NCBI GenBank assembly: GCA_910589415.1
Contig: OU342639.1
Location: forward strand, 30,202,268-30,266,267
Origin: Malachius bipustulatus
Taxonomy: Eukaryota > Arthropoda > Insecta > Coleoptera > Melyridae
DNA: 64,000 bases
Direction: 5' to 3'
Made by a program: the position numbers and the translations under genes. The notes below the pieces were generated by a model. It saw only the letters and a list, made by a program, of their open reading frames with translations, was not told where the DNA came from and ran no database searches. Shown piece by piece: positions 1-13,176 of the stretch. Each line of letters begins with the position of its first letter. Positions within the stretch are counted from its first letter, which is position 1.

Positions 1-784
1 TTTTGAAATTTGGTACGTCGAATATTCTCGATAGAGCGCACTTTTTAGCAGAAAATTGAATTTTTTCCCACATCCGGTTTTTCCGGAAATGTAACCAACT
101 TTTTATTTTTAAATGGGACACCCTATATATTATTATATTTTTGGATTCTATACATTTGTACGAATCCAACAGTACCACATAAGTACCATTTTAAATGTCA
201 AATTTGTTTTTATTTAATTTTTTATTTCTCAATTATAGTGTGCCATGACTATTTCGTTTTACTCCAATTGGATCATCTAATGCTAGAAAAATCGATTTTT
301 TGTTCAAAGTACTAAATTAAGTGATTTATGGATAAATAATGCGCACCGGAATGATTTTTTGAGCTGAATTCATTTTTTTCAAATGGTACCATATTGGTAC
401 CGAGGTACCATCTACTAGTACTTCCAATAAGGGACATTTTGGTGTACCCATTTTGCATCTGTGACGAACACAACTGAAGTCATGGCACACTATAATAATT
501 GAAAAATAAAAAATTAAATAAAAACAAATTTGACATTTAAAATAGTACTTATGTGTTATTGTTGGATTCGTACAAATGTATAGAATCCAAAAATATAATA
601 TAGGGTGTCCCATTTAAAAATAAAAAGTTGGTTACATTTCCGGAAAAACCGGATGTGGGAAAAAATTCAATTTTCTGCTAAAAAGTGCGCTCTATCGAGA
701 ATATACGACGTACCAAATTTCAAAAAATTATCTCAAAAAAAAAAGAAAAAAAGGGGGTGTACCATGCCTGTGACACACACTGTA
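1..784. mobile_element. Fold-back element family A, copy 1 (left end cut by window)
   Basis: Long inverted repeat whose right end is CCTGTGACACACACTG followed by TA. The left arm (from base 1) and right arm (about 480-784) are near-perfect reverse complements. They flank a loop of about 230 bases holding GGTACCATATTGGTACCGAG. An inner pair of motifs, GGGACACCCTA near 114 and TAGGGTGTCCC near 601, lies within the arms. The extreme left terminus is outside the window. No transposase is encoded; the open frames here are chance frames of the palindrome. TA flanks fit a Tc1/mariner-type non-autonomous element, which is inference. Confidence 0.85.
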
Positions 785-1146
785 TGTGCTCTCTGATCCC
801 CTTATTTTCGCTGTAAAATAAAGGTTTTAAAAAAATTCAGTGGCGTAGATTTAGGGTATTTTGCGATTTTAAGCAGCGCCTTTGAACCGTCCATGTTTTC
901 TGCTCACGTATCTTGAGTAAAAAAATAAAAAAAAATTAACATTTTTTCAGAAGAGTTTCCAAAAATGTACCACGAGTTAAATTCGATAAGGATACTAAAT
1001 AATAATAATTACAACACGTAGGTATATTACGTTTATTATTGTAGGTAGGTAGGTATGATGGAAAGTGATAATCGAACTTCCAGATTACAGATTGTGTTAA
1101 ATAAATATTTCATCAGGTCGGTAGTTACCTCCAATACTACTACTGG

Positions 1147-1170
1147 CACTAGCACTAGCACTAGCACTAG
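1147..1170. repeat. (CACTAG)n microsatellite
   Basis: Four tandem copies of a six-base GCACTA/CACTAG unit, directly visible. Confidence 0.9.
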
Positions 1171-1311
1171 TTAGTTTCTTGACCTTCCTCTGCTCTACCT
1201 CATTCACATCCTCGTCGTCGTATCGCCGTCCTTCTCCTCTTCCTCCTCATCATCCTCCTCCTTCTCCTCGCACTTGATGAAACGAAGACCGACCGGTCGT
1301 TTCGTTGGGTG

Positions 1312-1373
1312 TGTATAAAAATCCATTCTCTTTGTGAGCAGCTCACTGCTCAGAATTTAGGGCGACGTGAAGG
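1312..1373 (+). promoter_or_regulatory. Possible TATA-type promoter and short 5' exon
   Basis: TATAAAA at 1314-1320 is followed about 30-55 bases later by GC-balanced sequence and then by GACGTGAAG|GTAAAT, which resembles a splice donor. It lies after a long pyrimidine tract. Spacing is compatible with a TATA promoter feeding a short non-coding exon, but single motifs of this kind arise by chance in AT-rich DNA. No transcript evidence is available here. Confidence 0.2.
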
Positions 1374-2939
1374 TAAATTTCCGGCAAGAACAAGAGAAAT
1401 AAGAATCCGTCTGCGACCTTAAAGCAGCTATCACCTTATTTGGGACGATGCATTCGATTCACTTACTGGCACTGCGAACTTGCTGTGTCTACATTACCAT
1501 TACGGTTTTAACTCTTTTCTATAGATCGGTTTAAAAGAGAAAACGCACATCCTTAGAGTAAATAAAATCTACATTGTAGGTATCACTGTTATCTACCTAT
1601 GACCTATACATATGTAGATGCAGAATATGCACGGTTCATCGTTTGTTTAATTTTTTTAATAGAAATATATTTTTACGACCTCCAGGTAATATGTAAATTA
1701 TGTAGGTAAAATAATTAAATGTAACAATGGGCGTTAATAATATTGAAGATACAAGAAAAATAGCACCAATTTTTTTTTCAAAATAATAATTTTATTTTTT
1801 TTAAACACCGTGTAGTAGGTGAGTGAAAAAAAATAGGCAAAAATGGTAAATGACAACTATTTCGAAAAATTATAAATGTGTATTAACTAAATAATTTTAA
1901 TTAGCTGGGTATTATTAAAGGCTCAAATTGCGGTTAAAATAAGACGCTAAGATGCGCCGTAATGGTGTAGATGCGCTACGGGCAATGGTGACGTCACACT
2001 CTGGTGAACATGTCGTTGGACCTATACTATAACAGTCTCATATTAAAATTGAAAAATATATATCGTAATTGACGTATTAATTGAAATGACATAAACGACA
2101 TTGTGTTTTTGAAAATTTCAAAATTTCTACGAAAAAAAAATACCTAATAAAGATATACATATTACCTATTTATAATACATATACACAGGTATATGGTATT
2201 ATCTTATTATGTATTATAAACTATATCGGTAGGTATTGGTAATGCTTAAAAGTCGCATTTCCGATACTTGCAAAATGTTCTAAACGATCTATTTTTTGTT
2301 TTTGCATTTACATATTTTGCAATTTCGAGTACGTAGGTAATTAACAACGAACGGTGTGTTTTATCGTATTTCATGATATATGAAACATTCAATTTTACGT
2401 AATTGAATTTGGACGGTGGTGTGTAGTGTGGACAAAGTTTATTAAGCCACCATAATCTGTTTAGTTGTTTTGAGATACATAATCAGCATTTTGTATTACC
2501 TTATTATTGTCCAGCAAATTTTTTTGCTTAATTTATTTGTTTTGTGTTTCACATGTTTATGTATATACATATATTGTAACGGATTTGCGTTAAAAAATTC
2601 GTCTATAAAATAATCCCAAACTCAATCAGTCAATTATTTATTTAATTATAACTTAGAATTATTTTCACACACTTTACACTAATTATTTATTTACACTTAG
2701 CTTAACACTATTAACACTATTTACTAATTTAACATAAAGTAGTAGTAGGTATACACAAATTGCCGCATTCATAAAGAATTTTTTGTTTCGTTGATCCTAT
2801 AGGTACCTACTCCCAGACAATATTAGGTAGGAGATCCTAAATCGCTACAAATTACCATATCGATGGTTTTATAGTATGGTATGTGCACTTTGCACTTACA
2901 TTTTTGTAGAATTACTATGGTAAGCGTTAGGGGCTAAAA

Positions 2940-3420
2940 TTCTTCAGAAATAAGAGCCGCTCTCGGTGGTCAGGGTGTACTCACACTTTTAAAGGTGTAA
3001 GGTCTTGACGCTTTGAATGAATCTAGGAATTTTCCTTCAATTCCCACACTGTTCATGGTATGGATATGAGTAAGGGGCTTTGCACCCAAGCGACTAGGCC
3101 ACCAAGGGCCCTTTTTGCCGTTCCCAAACCATGATGGTGGTGGTGGTGGTGGTAGGGGTTCTAGAATTTCTACACTCAAACCTTCCCGGCCTTTTTATAA
3201 AGACCATAATATCTGATGCCCCTGAATCAAAGATTCAAAGTCTGTATGGCAATTGGTATTTTAACTCCTCTTCGAAAATATTCGACAAACAGTCCGATAT
3301 CTTCAGAATTGGATGGAAATATTTCTCAGCAGAGCGTGTTCTTTTCTAAGGTAAAGACCGCAATTCCTGAAATATATTGTTTCAAGCCATCCCAGCAGGT
3401 TGGTGAGAAAAAATGAGCGA
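2940..3420. other. Moderate-GC block, unrecognised
   Basis: Composition is less AT-rich than its surroundings. There are open frames on both strands (minus 2970-3179, plus 3131-3416), but none shows a domain I recognise, and the minus-strand one depends on a (TGG)n run coding for prolines. It could be an old retroelement fragment or conserved non-coding DNA. Confidence 0.25.
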
Positions 3421-3476
3421 TAAAAAAATTAAAAAAATCCCTCCTCCATTTAATGTTAATATTAATCGTAGGAAGG

Positions 3477-3715
3477 TATAGGTATTTATAATATTATATT
3501 ATATACATACATACAGCGTACATACACCTATAAGTAGTCGGACTCAGCACAGAGTCAATGAGCGTGCAACCTTTGCAAGGCCATCAAATTACACCGCAAT
3601 CTAACTTTGTCCTACAAGTACACGTCACGTTCGAGTACATACACACGTCTTATAGGTAGGTTATATGTATGTATGTACCTATGTATGTATGCATGCATGT
3701 ATATTTTATACACTA
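3477..3715. repeat. GTAT/ACAT/TAGG microsatellite-rich segment
   Basis: Irregular runs of ATACATACAT, GTATGTATGTA and GCATGCATGTA occur with TAGGTAGGT interspersed. This kind of tetranucleotide is scattered across the whole window. Confidence 0.8.
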
Positions 3716-4224
3716 CTAGACCGAAGCACGTATCGTCTCCGCCTACAACTCTTATTATCAATTCAGAGCTCCGTGCTTTATGATTGATAGATACGTTAGG
3801 TAGGTGTAGAGTGTAGAGATGGAGATGATAATCTCATTCTTATTCAATTGTCCGTGCAGACAAAACATTTAATCAATTACAAAATAATATACGAGCCGGT
3901 ACATATTATACAATATTTCTTTATATGTTCGTATTACATATATGTACAACGTGGCCCAATGAATGAATAGTTTAATTTTCCTCTCATGATGGCTGATTTA
4001 TTTCATTGATTTCATTATTGATTTATTTATCTTATTGATTCCCTACCTACATCTTTTTTATTTACAGTTTAATAATGGTAATTCTTCTTCATTAGTTATA
4101 AAATATTTGCGACCCGAAATTTTAAATTAACAATAATTAAGTAAGAAGAAATGATTTCAGAAGTGGTAAACAAATTAAATTGCACTCACGAAAACCCATG
4201 CACATTAAGTTTATGTAGTACATA

Positions 4225-5222
4225 CAGGGTGCACCATATATCCTTCTCTATATTGCTATCTCCTAACGCTAACAGATACAGGGTCGGTTAAACAAATCCA
4301 AAGGAGCGCAATTTTGTGGCCATCTCGATTCCGTCGATACATACAAGATATCTGTGACCGTTCCTGAAATATCCTGAAAAAACTGAAAAATCGATATTTT
4401 TTATTTTTTCCATATCTTGTTTATTATTGGAGATTAATGAATAATTTTTTGTGGGCTTACATAAGTCGGCAAGTGCTACCCATCTGACATTTCAAAAATT
4501 TTCAAAGCCGACTAGATCCCATAATTTTCATAGTCAACTTTCGTTTTTCTTATGGCCACCATATTGTTTTTTTATGTTCTTCGGTATAAAAAAAATCATA
4601 AAAACCAAAAACTGTTAAACTTAAAAAAATAAATTTAAAAAATTTTTATTCTTCTTTTTTCTTTACAATAAACACACTTTTTTAGACCGAATTTCATAGA
4701 TAAATTAAAAAACCATAAGGCAAGCACTATTTCGGCGTATTTTACAAATGTTGACGTTTTTCGATGATTTTTTTTAGGTTTTTCTTTGAAAAAAGAAAAA
4801 TAAAAATTTGAAATTTTTTTTTGAAGTTTATTAATTTTTGGTTTTCATTATTTTTTTCATATCGAACGACATAAAAAAATAATATGGCGGCCAAAAGAAA
4901 AACGAAAGTTGACTGTGAAAACTCTTGGATCTAGTAGGCCTTGAAAATTTTTGAAATGTCAGATGATAGCTCTTAACGGCTTATGTAAGCCTACAAAAAA
5001 TTATTTATTAATTTCCAATAATAAAAAAGATATGAGGAAAATAAGAAATCTCAATTTTTCAGTTTTTTAAGGATATTTCAGGAACGGTCACAGATATCTT
5101 GCATGTTTTGACGAATTCGAGATGGCCACATAACTGCGCATCTTTTCTCTAATTTAACCGACCCTGTAATCTCTTAGCGTTCAGGAGATAGCAATATAGA
5201 GAAGGATACATGGTGCACCCTG
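4225..5222. mobile_element. Fold-back element family B, copy 1
   Basis: A 998-bp palindromic element starting CAGGGTGCACCATATATCC and ending with its reverse complement, with TA on both sides (4223-4224 and 5223-5224). Each arm has two shells. The outer one runs from CAGGGTGCACC to about 4278, and the second begins with CAGGGTCGGTTAA at 4279 and is mirrored by TTAACCGACCCTG at about 5154-5166. The centre holds a TATGGCCACCATATTG block and its mirror. The second copy is at 60117-60911, and isolated second-shell fragments occur elsewhere. Non-coding and non-autonomous. Confidence 0.9.
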
Positions 5223-8200
5223 TATATACAAAAAAAATCTTAATTGGTTACACGTGGGTATTAAAAAAAAATTAATCAGTTTTTAAGAAGTACCCAATTT
5301 TTGATATAATAAGTAATATAATATAAAAATAAGTACTTTAGGTACATATAGTATGCAAGTTTTTATATTAAATTCAATCCCATGTCATTGTTCTTTTGAA
5401 TAATAATTCTCTTTCATTTCAGCTCTCATAGTTATTAACTTACAAGAAAAAATAACGAGTAACCTTGTGAGGTCAATGTCCAATCATTTGCATATATATA
5501 TGCATAGGTACCTAGTAGGAAGTATGCATGCTTGTTCGATTTAAATAAAATTATCAAATCGATTAACTATTTATTTTTATTATTTGGCCATGTGTGTACC
5601 TCTATATCACTCACCCTGTATATTGCTATCTTGGAAGGTGGAATAGGGCATCATCAAAAGTTCCGTATTTTCATTTCTTTTATTATGACGTCTCAAGATC
5701 GCAAAAACAGCGGTTCTCAAATTATCGAGAAAAAATTTTTGAGAATCATGAAAATTTAATGAAAATTGGCCAACATCATTTTGAGTTTTTTGTTTTTAAA
5801 AAAACAATCACCTTTTGTTTTTTTCATGGTCGCCAAATTGAATTTTTCATGGTTAGAAAGATAAAAAATCTTGAAATTCAAAATTCAATAATGTATCATA
5901 AAGGGTGTGTTCGAAAACAAATCCGTTTTGTAGTAGGCCCTGACCTTATTTGTCTTAACTTAATCCACTCTTTACAACTGACAGCTCTTGATTTTGTTGG
6001 GTTCGGACAGTTTTGTCAAAACATTCAAGAACGTTAATAAAATAGGAATTTTTATAAAACACATAAATAAAATCAACGATTAATTCATTTAAGGATTCTC
6101 CTGGACACATTTTAATACACGGTTTCTCACTCCACTCACTTTGTAACTGTTCCCCGGGTGTATCGTTTATCTCAACAACGAACTTCTTCTCTCGATTACT
6201 TGACTTGACTTCGTTGACCAGTCTCAGTATGTCGAGTCCCCAAAGTAAATTTTAAAAAAGTCCCCAAAAAACACATTTAAGCTTGTAGAAATAAAATAAA
6301 CCCCTAAAAGGTTTATTTTTAATTATTTTTCAAAATTGAAAAACAATTTGATAAACAAAAAAAAACATAAATTTTACAGGCATTTTAGTTTAGTCTAACC
6401 ATTTTCTTTTTCCACAGCTATAATAATTCAAATTTTTCATTTATTGAGCATGTTTATTGGCCAAAATATAATTAAAAAATAATAATAATAAATAATTGTG
6501 CAATATTTAATAGCAGCAGCGACAACGGCCAGGAGCTTATCGCGTTATTAAACTTTCTCCTATAGCGTCTCTGATATACATTTTATACATATGTATATAT
6601 TACATTATACATAAGAAGAATTATAGTGACATATAGGTATTATAAGAAATTGTAATACATATAGGTAGATACCGATTTCAACAACAATACATTATACATC
6701 AGATCAGACAACATAGTACTTAATCCTTATCAACAAGTTTACCTAAGTATTGTATATAATATATAGTTCTACATACTTATGTGCTTGCTGATACCTACCT
6801 ATGTAATACGTTTATGATGATGAGGATTTCAAAATCCTTTTTACAATGATAAATTTACCTTCGATGTTATTTTTTTAAATGAATTCCTTATTAATTCCAT
6901 TTATCGAAGACAACACCCAGTTTTTAAAGTTCAGCTCCTTCAAAATTATGCATATATGAGAATATTACACAACTTCGCTCCGATTTTATTTATTTTGTTT
7001 GCCCGGACACGTGTCTTGTCTTACCACTAACTTGTTGCGTTGCGTTGCATAATAATTAAATGCATTATTTAATTCTCTATAGTCTGTAGGTATGGTGTAC
7101 CTAAACCTGGATTTATTTGACTACATTCTCTCACCAAATCATTTTTTCTCTATTTTTCCATTTAGCTCCAAAAAAAAGTTCAGTTGTTCAGTTACCTATA
7201 ATAGAGATGCAGTGAATTATTCAAAAATAACTGATTCCTGAATCGTCGTTGGACATCCTGTATATGCATATAATATAAATACATGTACACAAAGTAGTAT
7301 ATATTCTTGCTATAAAAGACGTCTCAAATAACAGCTCTATATCAAATTTCAGTTCCACAGGTGTCGTATATACCTGATGCGGGATATTCTGATTCTGAAT
7401 CATTATAAGAGCAGAGCGCATGGTCTGAGTAAATATCAAGCAACCATCTTCAGGTATTGGTTTGGTACGGGGGGGTACCTACACACCATTGTAGGACTTC
7501 ACGTGTTAATCTATACGACTTGAGCTTGTATGTAGCAGTGAGCGCTGGTCTGGTTCTGGTAGATTCCTTTTTGACGTTTACTATTATTATTTTATTTTTT
7601 ATTTAAGTGAAGTCGCCGATGCGTTATATACGGGTGTCCCATCGCCGAGTCGAAAATACCTGATTTTCCAAAGCTGAATGATAATTAAATTATTTTCATT
7701 GATTCGACGTTCATTTTGACACCTTAATTATTATGAAATTTATACTATTCCACGGTTTTTTTTCTATTTTTAGAGCTTTTTGTTTCTACGAAATACATAA
7801 TTTCGTACCTATACATTTCAGATATTTATATGTTTATACATAAAACTGGTCAGATTAATTGAATATTGGCGACCAAAGCTGTAAAATTGTCAACCAATCA
7901 TGACGATCCATTTTATTTTAACTCCAATCTTGACAAAATCTCATGTAGGTACATGCCTACATACATTCATATCTATGTACCTACCGTATATACATTACTT
8001 TATACATTGGTAAATATCCACTACCCATATATGTAAATATTTACCTATTATTTATGAATATGATGTGTGAATATATTGCCCACAGAGGTAACTTAATTGT
8101 CCAGCAATGAAATTAACATATTATTTTGTTTGTTTTGCAGGTAAGTGAACTCCAAAACTTACGAGTCTTCGCCAAAGTGAGTACAGTGTGTTTACTTTAA

Positions 8201-8384
8201 ATGATAATTATTACTGCTAGCAATGCTCCATGATTTTTGTCCCGGAATTACTTCAGTCAGTTTATTTTTGCAATATTTAAAAAATAATGAAGAGCCAAAC
8301 AATGCAGCGGCGTATTCTGAGCTTAAAAAATTAATTTTGTTTTGATCCGGAGTCTTGGGATAGCAGCCCAAGCTTGTCGAGCTA
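5223..8384. other. AT-rich non-coding stretch
   Basis: No gene recognised. Single CACCCTGTATA or CATCCTGTATA motifs near 5612 and 7254, and ACGGGTGTCCCATCG near 7630, look like ends of decayed CAGGGTG-type elements, but I cannot pair them with opposite ends. The open frames at 5532-6037 lie in repeat-like sequence and are not credible genes. Confidence 0.6.
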
Positions 8385-8660
8385 CAGGGTGTCAAAATTT
8401 CTTTCAAAATGTGCTCTGCTTCTCAATAAACTTCAGAAATCACCCTAAAATATGAGATATACAGAGTATGGTAAGAATTTTCCAAAAATCATTTTGGGAG
8501 AAAAAATTATTTTTTATAAAGATCCTGATTCACACTGAAATGATTCTTCCTAAAACTTTTCTTAACCTTTCCCTAATATTTGCGTAGCCTTTTCCAAACC
8601 TTTCCATAACCGTTCCAAAACCTTTTCCTAACCTTTCCATAACCGGTCATTGTATACAGA
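8385..8660. repeat. Element end plus AACCTTTCC minisatellite
   Basis: CAGGGTGTCAAAATTTCTTT begins at about 8386 and resembles a transposon terminus. About 8540-8645 contains a degenerate tandem of CCTTTTCC/AACCTTTCC/ATAACCGTTCC units. No protein is supported. Confidence 0.6.
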
Positions 8661-10968
8661 TGAGGGGCCACTCACACTCAGGCATAACTGTAAATACAAT
8701 TGAAATGGCCCAATAATTATTTCATGATTTTTGAAAATTTTCCCTTGCCCTTCTCAAATGGCCCAATATAGTTTGGAACCGGCCTCAATAAGGACCGGTG
8801 ATATAAAGAAATCGTTCGCCCGTGCAAGTTTCGTGTGGTGTAGTTGGGCTCCGAAAATGATTTAATACGAAAATCCAATAACAATCTCGAAACTGGTGGC
8901 ATTTGCAAAGAAATACCGAAAGTAGGAATAAGAAGTTCAATCATTATCTGTAAAAACAGTTTCCGAGTATGTGGAACTTACGGAATAGCAAAAAATAACT
9001 AGGGGTGCATCATGCTTATATGATATATGTATACCTATATGTAGTTATCTTGTGCTTTTGCATATGTGTGCATAATACATGTATGGTAATAAATTACCTT
9101 CCGGCATAGAAAACGGTTTATAATAATAATCTCTTATAATTATTTTACAATGAACAATCTCTATACATGACAACAATTTACATATTCGTCATTCATTTAT
9201 GAGGATTATTATGGCATGACATAGTGTCAATTTGAAATAGATTAATTACTTTATTTGCTTATTAATACATAGCCTTTACCTACACTGTAAAATCAAGTAT
9301 CTAGCCAGGTAATAAATCTATTAGATACGTATTATAAGCACCGTCATACGTATTTACCTGTAATTATCAATTTCTTATTTTATTATTCATTAATTGATTT
9401 GCTTCCTTTTTATTGCATAGTCTTTTTTATATATTTTTTTTCATTTAAGGTCTAATAATTTTGCTTACTATTGCACAAATACAAATTCAACAGGGACGAA
9501 TAAGAAACGGAAAACAAACATAATTTTAAGCGCTAGCGCGGTTTACTACCTATGCGTCACGATTATTTCACAGGCTCCATCATAAACGCTGCGAACTCTT
9601 ATTTCGGTGGCCTATACAGTCATTATTATGAGTTAACGGCGGTTGTCGGTGACAACGAACAACTATTAAAATTTATAATTTCAATTTCCACGTTACGTTT
9701 CCTCGAGAATTATTGTCTCTGCCTCAATGGACGTTCCAGGTGATTTTTTTTAAAACTTACCACCCCCCCCCCCCAATTTGTAATCTGAAGATGAAAAACC
9801 CGATTTTATTTACTTTCTATTGCTGTAACAAATTTTTTTTGACTACATTATCTATTTTTTTTTAATATGACAGTATATTTTTGTATTTTCAATTTCCTGA
9901 GAAGATCTAGTATGAATGGTTTAAAACAGTTGCAGTTTAAATTGTTATGATATGATTAATAAAGAGTATGCCAAACAAATGAAAATTGCAATTCTCCATT
10001 TTCAAAACAGCTTCAAAATCTAAATACATTTTCTTATGAAGACTTTACAGAAAACTGTCGCGAAGTCGCTTTCGCTCTGACTAATCGTTAATGTATTAAG
10101 TATAACTTATAATTATATTATCTAGGTATGACAAATAAAAATATTATATTATATTATATACAACGTGATTATATGTATACATATAAAATATATTTAGGAA
10201 TATAAAAAATATATATACATATAAAAGTATAAATATAAATGCAAACTCATTGTCTGTCTCTTTATTATTATTATTATTATTAATTATGTAACATATTTCT
10301 GATAAAATATGTTTACATAAAGGATACAAAAATTAGCATTAATGTTATTCTACGCTAATCGCTAATCCACCGAATTAAAATTCAGTTTCTTATAAAATGG
10401 TATTTAAACGTACAGCAGCGTGGTTCGATGGGAATTTTAATTCTCATTGGCAATCTATTATAATAGCGGCAAAGTTAAAATTTAATGATAGATCAAAAAT
10501 AACTTTTATTATAATTGAAACAAATTATTAACGAGCATTCGTCGTCAAAGTGATTGAATATTAATTCCAATACCTACGCTGTATAAATTTCCGATCATTA
10601 TTTTGAGTTCTTCATTTTTTTCCCTGACATTTCTCATCAATTCTCAGACACCCTAAAATAATACATGCACTTTCGCTTTGCATATATACCTACATGCGTG
10701 ACTCAAAGAACGGAATCTCTTAATGGTATCGAATTTCACAATTCGATGGTCCGATCCCTATTTTGAATTGCTCAAGTCATTATTATTTTTCTATTTCCTC
10801 ATTTTCACAGATTTTGCGACAGTATTTTAGGTTTCGACTGCGAATGTAGTGATTATAACACGGGCCTGATTATAATTTTAGCATTCATGACAAAAAAAAT
10901 CTGATACTCGATCGATAATTCAGACAACATTTACACATTTTATCTAATCTTCGCTGCATTTACAACTT
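8661..10968. other. AT-rich non-coding stretch with simple repeats
   Basis: Holds a 12-base C run (9763-9774), a fragment of the family C/D arm at about 9890-10020 (matching the AGTTGCAGTTTAAA and AAATGAAAATTGCAATT motifs), ATAT-rich DNA at 10138-10220 and an (ATT)n run at 10261-10282. No gene recognised. Confidence 0.6.
9885..10025. mobile_element. Decayed fragment of fold-back family D arm
   Basis: Shares with 26380-26490 and 56470-56580 the ordered motifs CTGAGAA, ATGGTTT, ACAGTTGCAGTTTAAA, CAAATGAAAATTGCAATT and TTTTCAAA.CAGCTT. Neither terminus is present. Confidence 0.6.
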
Positions 10969-11030
10969 TGTAACGGGTATTTTAATTTAATTAATTCGTG
11001 GGTGGATCGGTCCCCAAGTAACCCGTTACA
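10969..11030. repeat. 62-bp unit with 10-bp perfect inverted ends
   Basis: Begins TGTAACGGGT and ends ACCCGTTACA, with AT-rich sequence and a short GC block between. The TG...CA ends recall an LTR edge, and the minus-strand sequence lies just after a stop codon and a purine-rich GTGGGAGGAG stretch. A very short terminal-inverted-repeat element is the alternative. Confidence 0.45.
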
Positions 11031-11090
11031 ATATACAATAAACCAATTAATATTATCAAGGGCGATGGCGGTTTTAGGCAGCTCCTCCCA

Positions 11091-11312
11091 CTAGATGGGC
11101 CGGTCAGAACCATCCGAGATCTCCATTGACTCTTGCTTGGTGATGAGGAGCGGGTCGCCGCCGACCGCTGCTGTACCTTCAGTAACCCTGGACACCTCGC
11201 TGGTACGCGTCACCTGTTTTACTATACCAGAACACGATCGATTCTTGCGGGCCTCGAATCTCGTCAGGCTCCGTGGGCTCTCAATACAAGCCGCGTAGAC
11301 GAGACCTGCTAG
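11091..11312 (-). pseudogene. Unrecognised minus-strand open frame, possible last exon or retroelement C-terminus
   Basis: The minus frame is open for 73 codons from 11312 down to a TAG at 11091-11093. It starts after a stop, so it could only be a 3'-terminal exon (AACTAGCAG|GT is an acceptor-like site at its upstream edge) or a broken gene. The stretch is clearly richer in GC than its surroundings. The translation is rich in Ser, Thr, Arg and Glu and ends with acidic KQESMEISDGSDRPI. I do not recognise the family. The tail of a retroelement polyprotein is possible, given the TG...CA-ended 62-bp unit just downstream on the same strand. The plus-strand frame over the same bases is probably a shadow. 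Confidence 0.3.
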
Positions 11313-13009
11313 TTAATCCACGTCCCAGTCCCAATAAGACGTGAACCTGACAAACTGAAAATAAAGGAAAATTAATTACCTACTGCTTCTCCGCTCAGAG
11401 CTCATTACACTCTGGGCGAGAGTTATGGGCGGAGCGGAGAGAGACTGAAAGAAAATATGCAGGAAAATTTTTTAGGAGTACAAAGATATGGGACCGGTAC
11501 CGTCATACTAAGGGATCTTTAGGGCACTAGAATCCCGTTTAACGACACGCTCCCTTGCTACTAACAAAAGATAAAGCCGTTTAATCTCAGATTTGTGATT
11601 TTTTTCGCGAGTATAAACTTCACAAAGTATTTTCTTTCTCCGTCACCGGTTTATATTGAGGACACTAGTTTTCTTTTTACTATATAGTTATATGATTAGT
11701 TAACAAAATGACATTTTTTAAATTCAAAAAATTAGTTCAGTTTTCAAAATATCGAATGTTTTTGTTCGATTAATTATCCGATTTCAATTTCTGCGAAGTT
11801 GCGACTTTGAACACTTTTAAATTTTTTTAACGCGATATCGATTTCAGTTTTTTTGTTATAGTCTGATAAAACGAAGTTTTGTGAACATTTTATTCCGGCA
11901 AGATATAGTCGGGCTTCAAAAATAAACTTTCTAGAGGAACCGTCGATTTTTGAATGCTATACTTACCTGTTTATTAGAGTATTTTTTTAATGAAAAAATA
12001 CACTATTGAGGACATCACTTTTCGAAAATCACCCAAACTCATAAAATGTCCACCAATCCTGACTCCCAGATCACGAAAAAGTATTTTTTTTTCGTTAAAC
12101 TAGGTTTAGGTTTTAGTAGCCTTTAATGAACCTTATTTTTAAATAAGGATCAGTATGGGATCAGTTCTTGGAGATCACTCTGTTGTCTCCAAATATACTA
12201 CAACATGACATGCCATCAGCTGTTCAAACATCTCCATGTCAAGTAAACGTCAACAAGTGAATAAACGCTACCTAATAGTTAACGTCTTTGTCGGTAATAC
12301 AGGTACCCTAGATCTTAGGAAGGAGAGACAAAATTTTTTATTTATAACACTCTGTTTTATGTAGTAGTTTTCGTCCATCTTGAGCCGGTTATACCTAAGA
12401 TGAATGTCAAAAAAATAGTGTAAATATTAAACAATTATTCTGAAAAAAATTATTCACGTAAAGATATGCGAAATTCTTTTATCTACGTTTTGGTACAATT
12501 TTCACCCATCCAGGTCTTAGCAGAACAATTTACAAATTGGTTGTTTCCAAGCCCTATGTCTAGTTTTAAAAATGGTGACCTTCTGTATATTATAAATACT
12601 AAAAGTATGCACGCTTCTTATTTATCTATCCGTCCATACATAAAAAAATATTAACAAACGAGTGACTTTTTGATTGACGTCACATTCGATGAGCGGTAAT
12701 TAAAAGATGTCAGAAAATCAATTTAATTGAGGCATTCCGCCGTTACGATAATTACAGTTCGGAAATCTGCTTGCTCGGAATTAGGTATACCTACCCACCT
12801 ACCTATATCTACATATGATATAGTTGCAGTAGCCGCGGGGCTCGTTCAACTTCTTCATATTTTCTTGTCACAAATAATAACAAGCAGTGGTGTATAGGTA
12901 ATTTTTAACCATTTCCAAAGCATTCATGACATCTCAAACCTACCTACCGATACCTATTATACTAACTGTTACCTATTATAGCTCAAGAAAATTGATCGCG
13001 AAATATATA
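11313..13009. other. AT-rich non-coding stretch
   Basis: A short palindromic CGCTCAGAGCTC...CTCTGGGCG motif lies at about 11390-11420. Otherwise there is no gene or named repeat that I can support. Confidence 0.55.
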
Positions 13010-13175
13010 CAGGGTGTTCCTTATTAATGAATATTATAGTCCGAAAGTGCGTATATACTTATTTAAATGTATAGAGATGCCTATATTCTCAAATATTTAC
13101 GACCCGATAACAGCTCGAAAATAGTTTAATACAATACAATTAGATGGGGGTAATTCACTATGTAATTATTTTGAT
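13010..13175. mobile_element. Single CAGGGTGTTCC element end
   Basis: TA followed by CAGGGTGTTCCTTATTAATG at 13010 looks like a terminus of the CAGGGTG class. No matching opposite end was found before family A copy 2 begins. Confidence 0.4.
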
Positions 13176-13176
13176 A

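Larger units (their letters stand above)
785..4222. other. AT-rich non-coding stretch with microsatellites
   Basis: No recognisable gene. It holds a (CACTAG)n run at 1147-1170, a pyrimidine-rich tract at about 1190-1270, a possible TATA promoter near 1314, a block of moderate GC at 2940-3420 with no recognised product, a (TGG)n run at 3131-3153, and GTAT/GCAT microsatellite at about 3480-3710. It probably represents intronic or upstream DNA. Confidence 0.6.

Noticed and set aside
326..796. Open frames of 63-95 codons inside family A
   Set aside because: They are the two strands of the same palindrome and recur as mirror images. No domain, no codon bias.
5532..6037. Overlapping plus-strand open frames up to 147 codons
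   Set aside because: Low-complexity, Phe/Ile/Lys-rich translation from AT-rich DNA with element-like CACCCTGTATA sequence. No recognisable domain.
9763..9774. Runs of C or G here and near 38354, 51476-51490, 58855-58867 and 61119-61128
   Set aside because: Homopolymers without the multiple G tracts needed for a quadruplex. Possibly slippage or sequencing noise.
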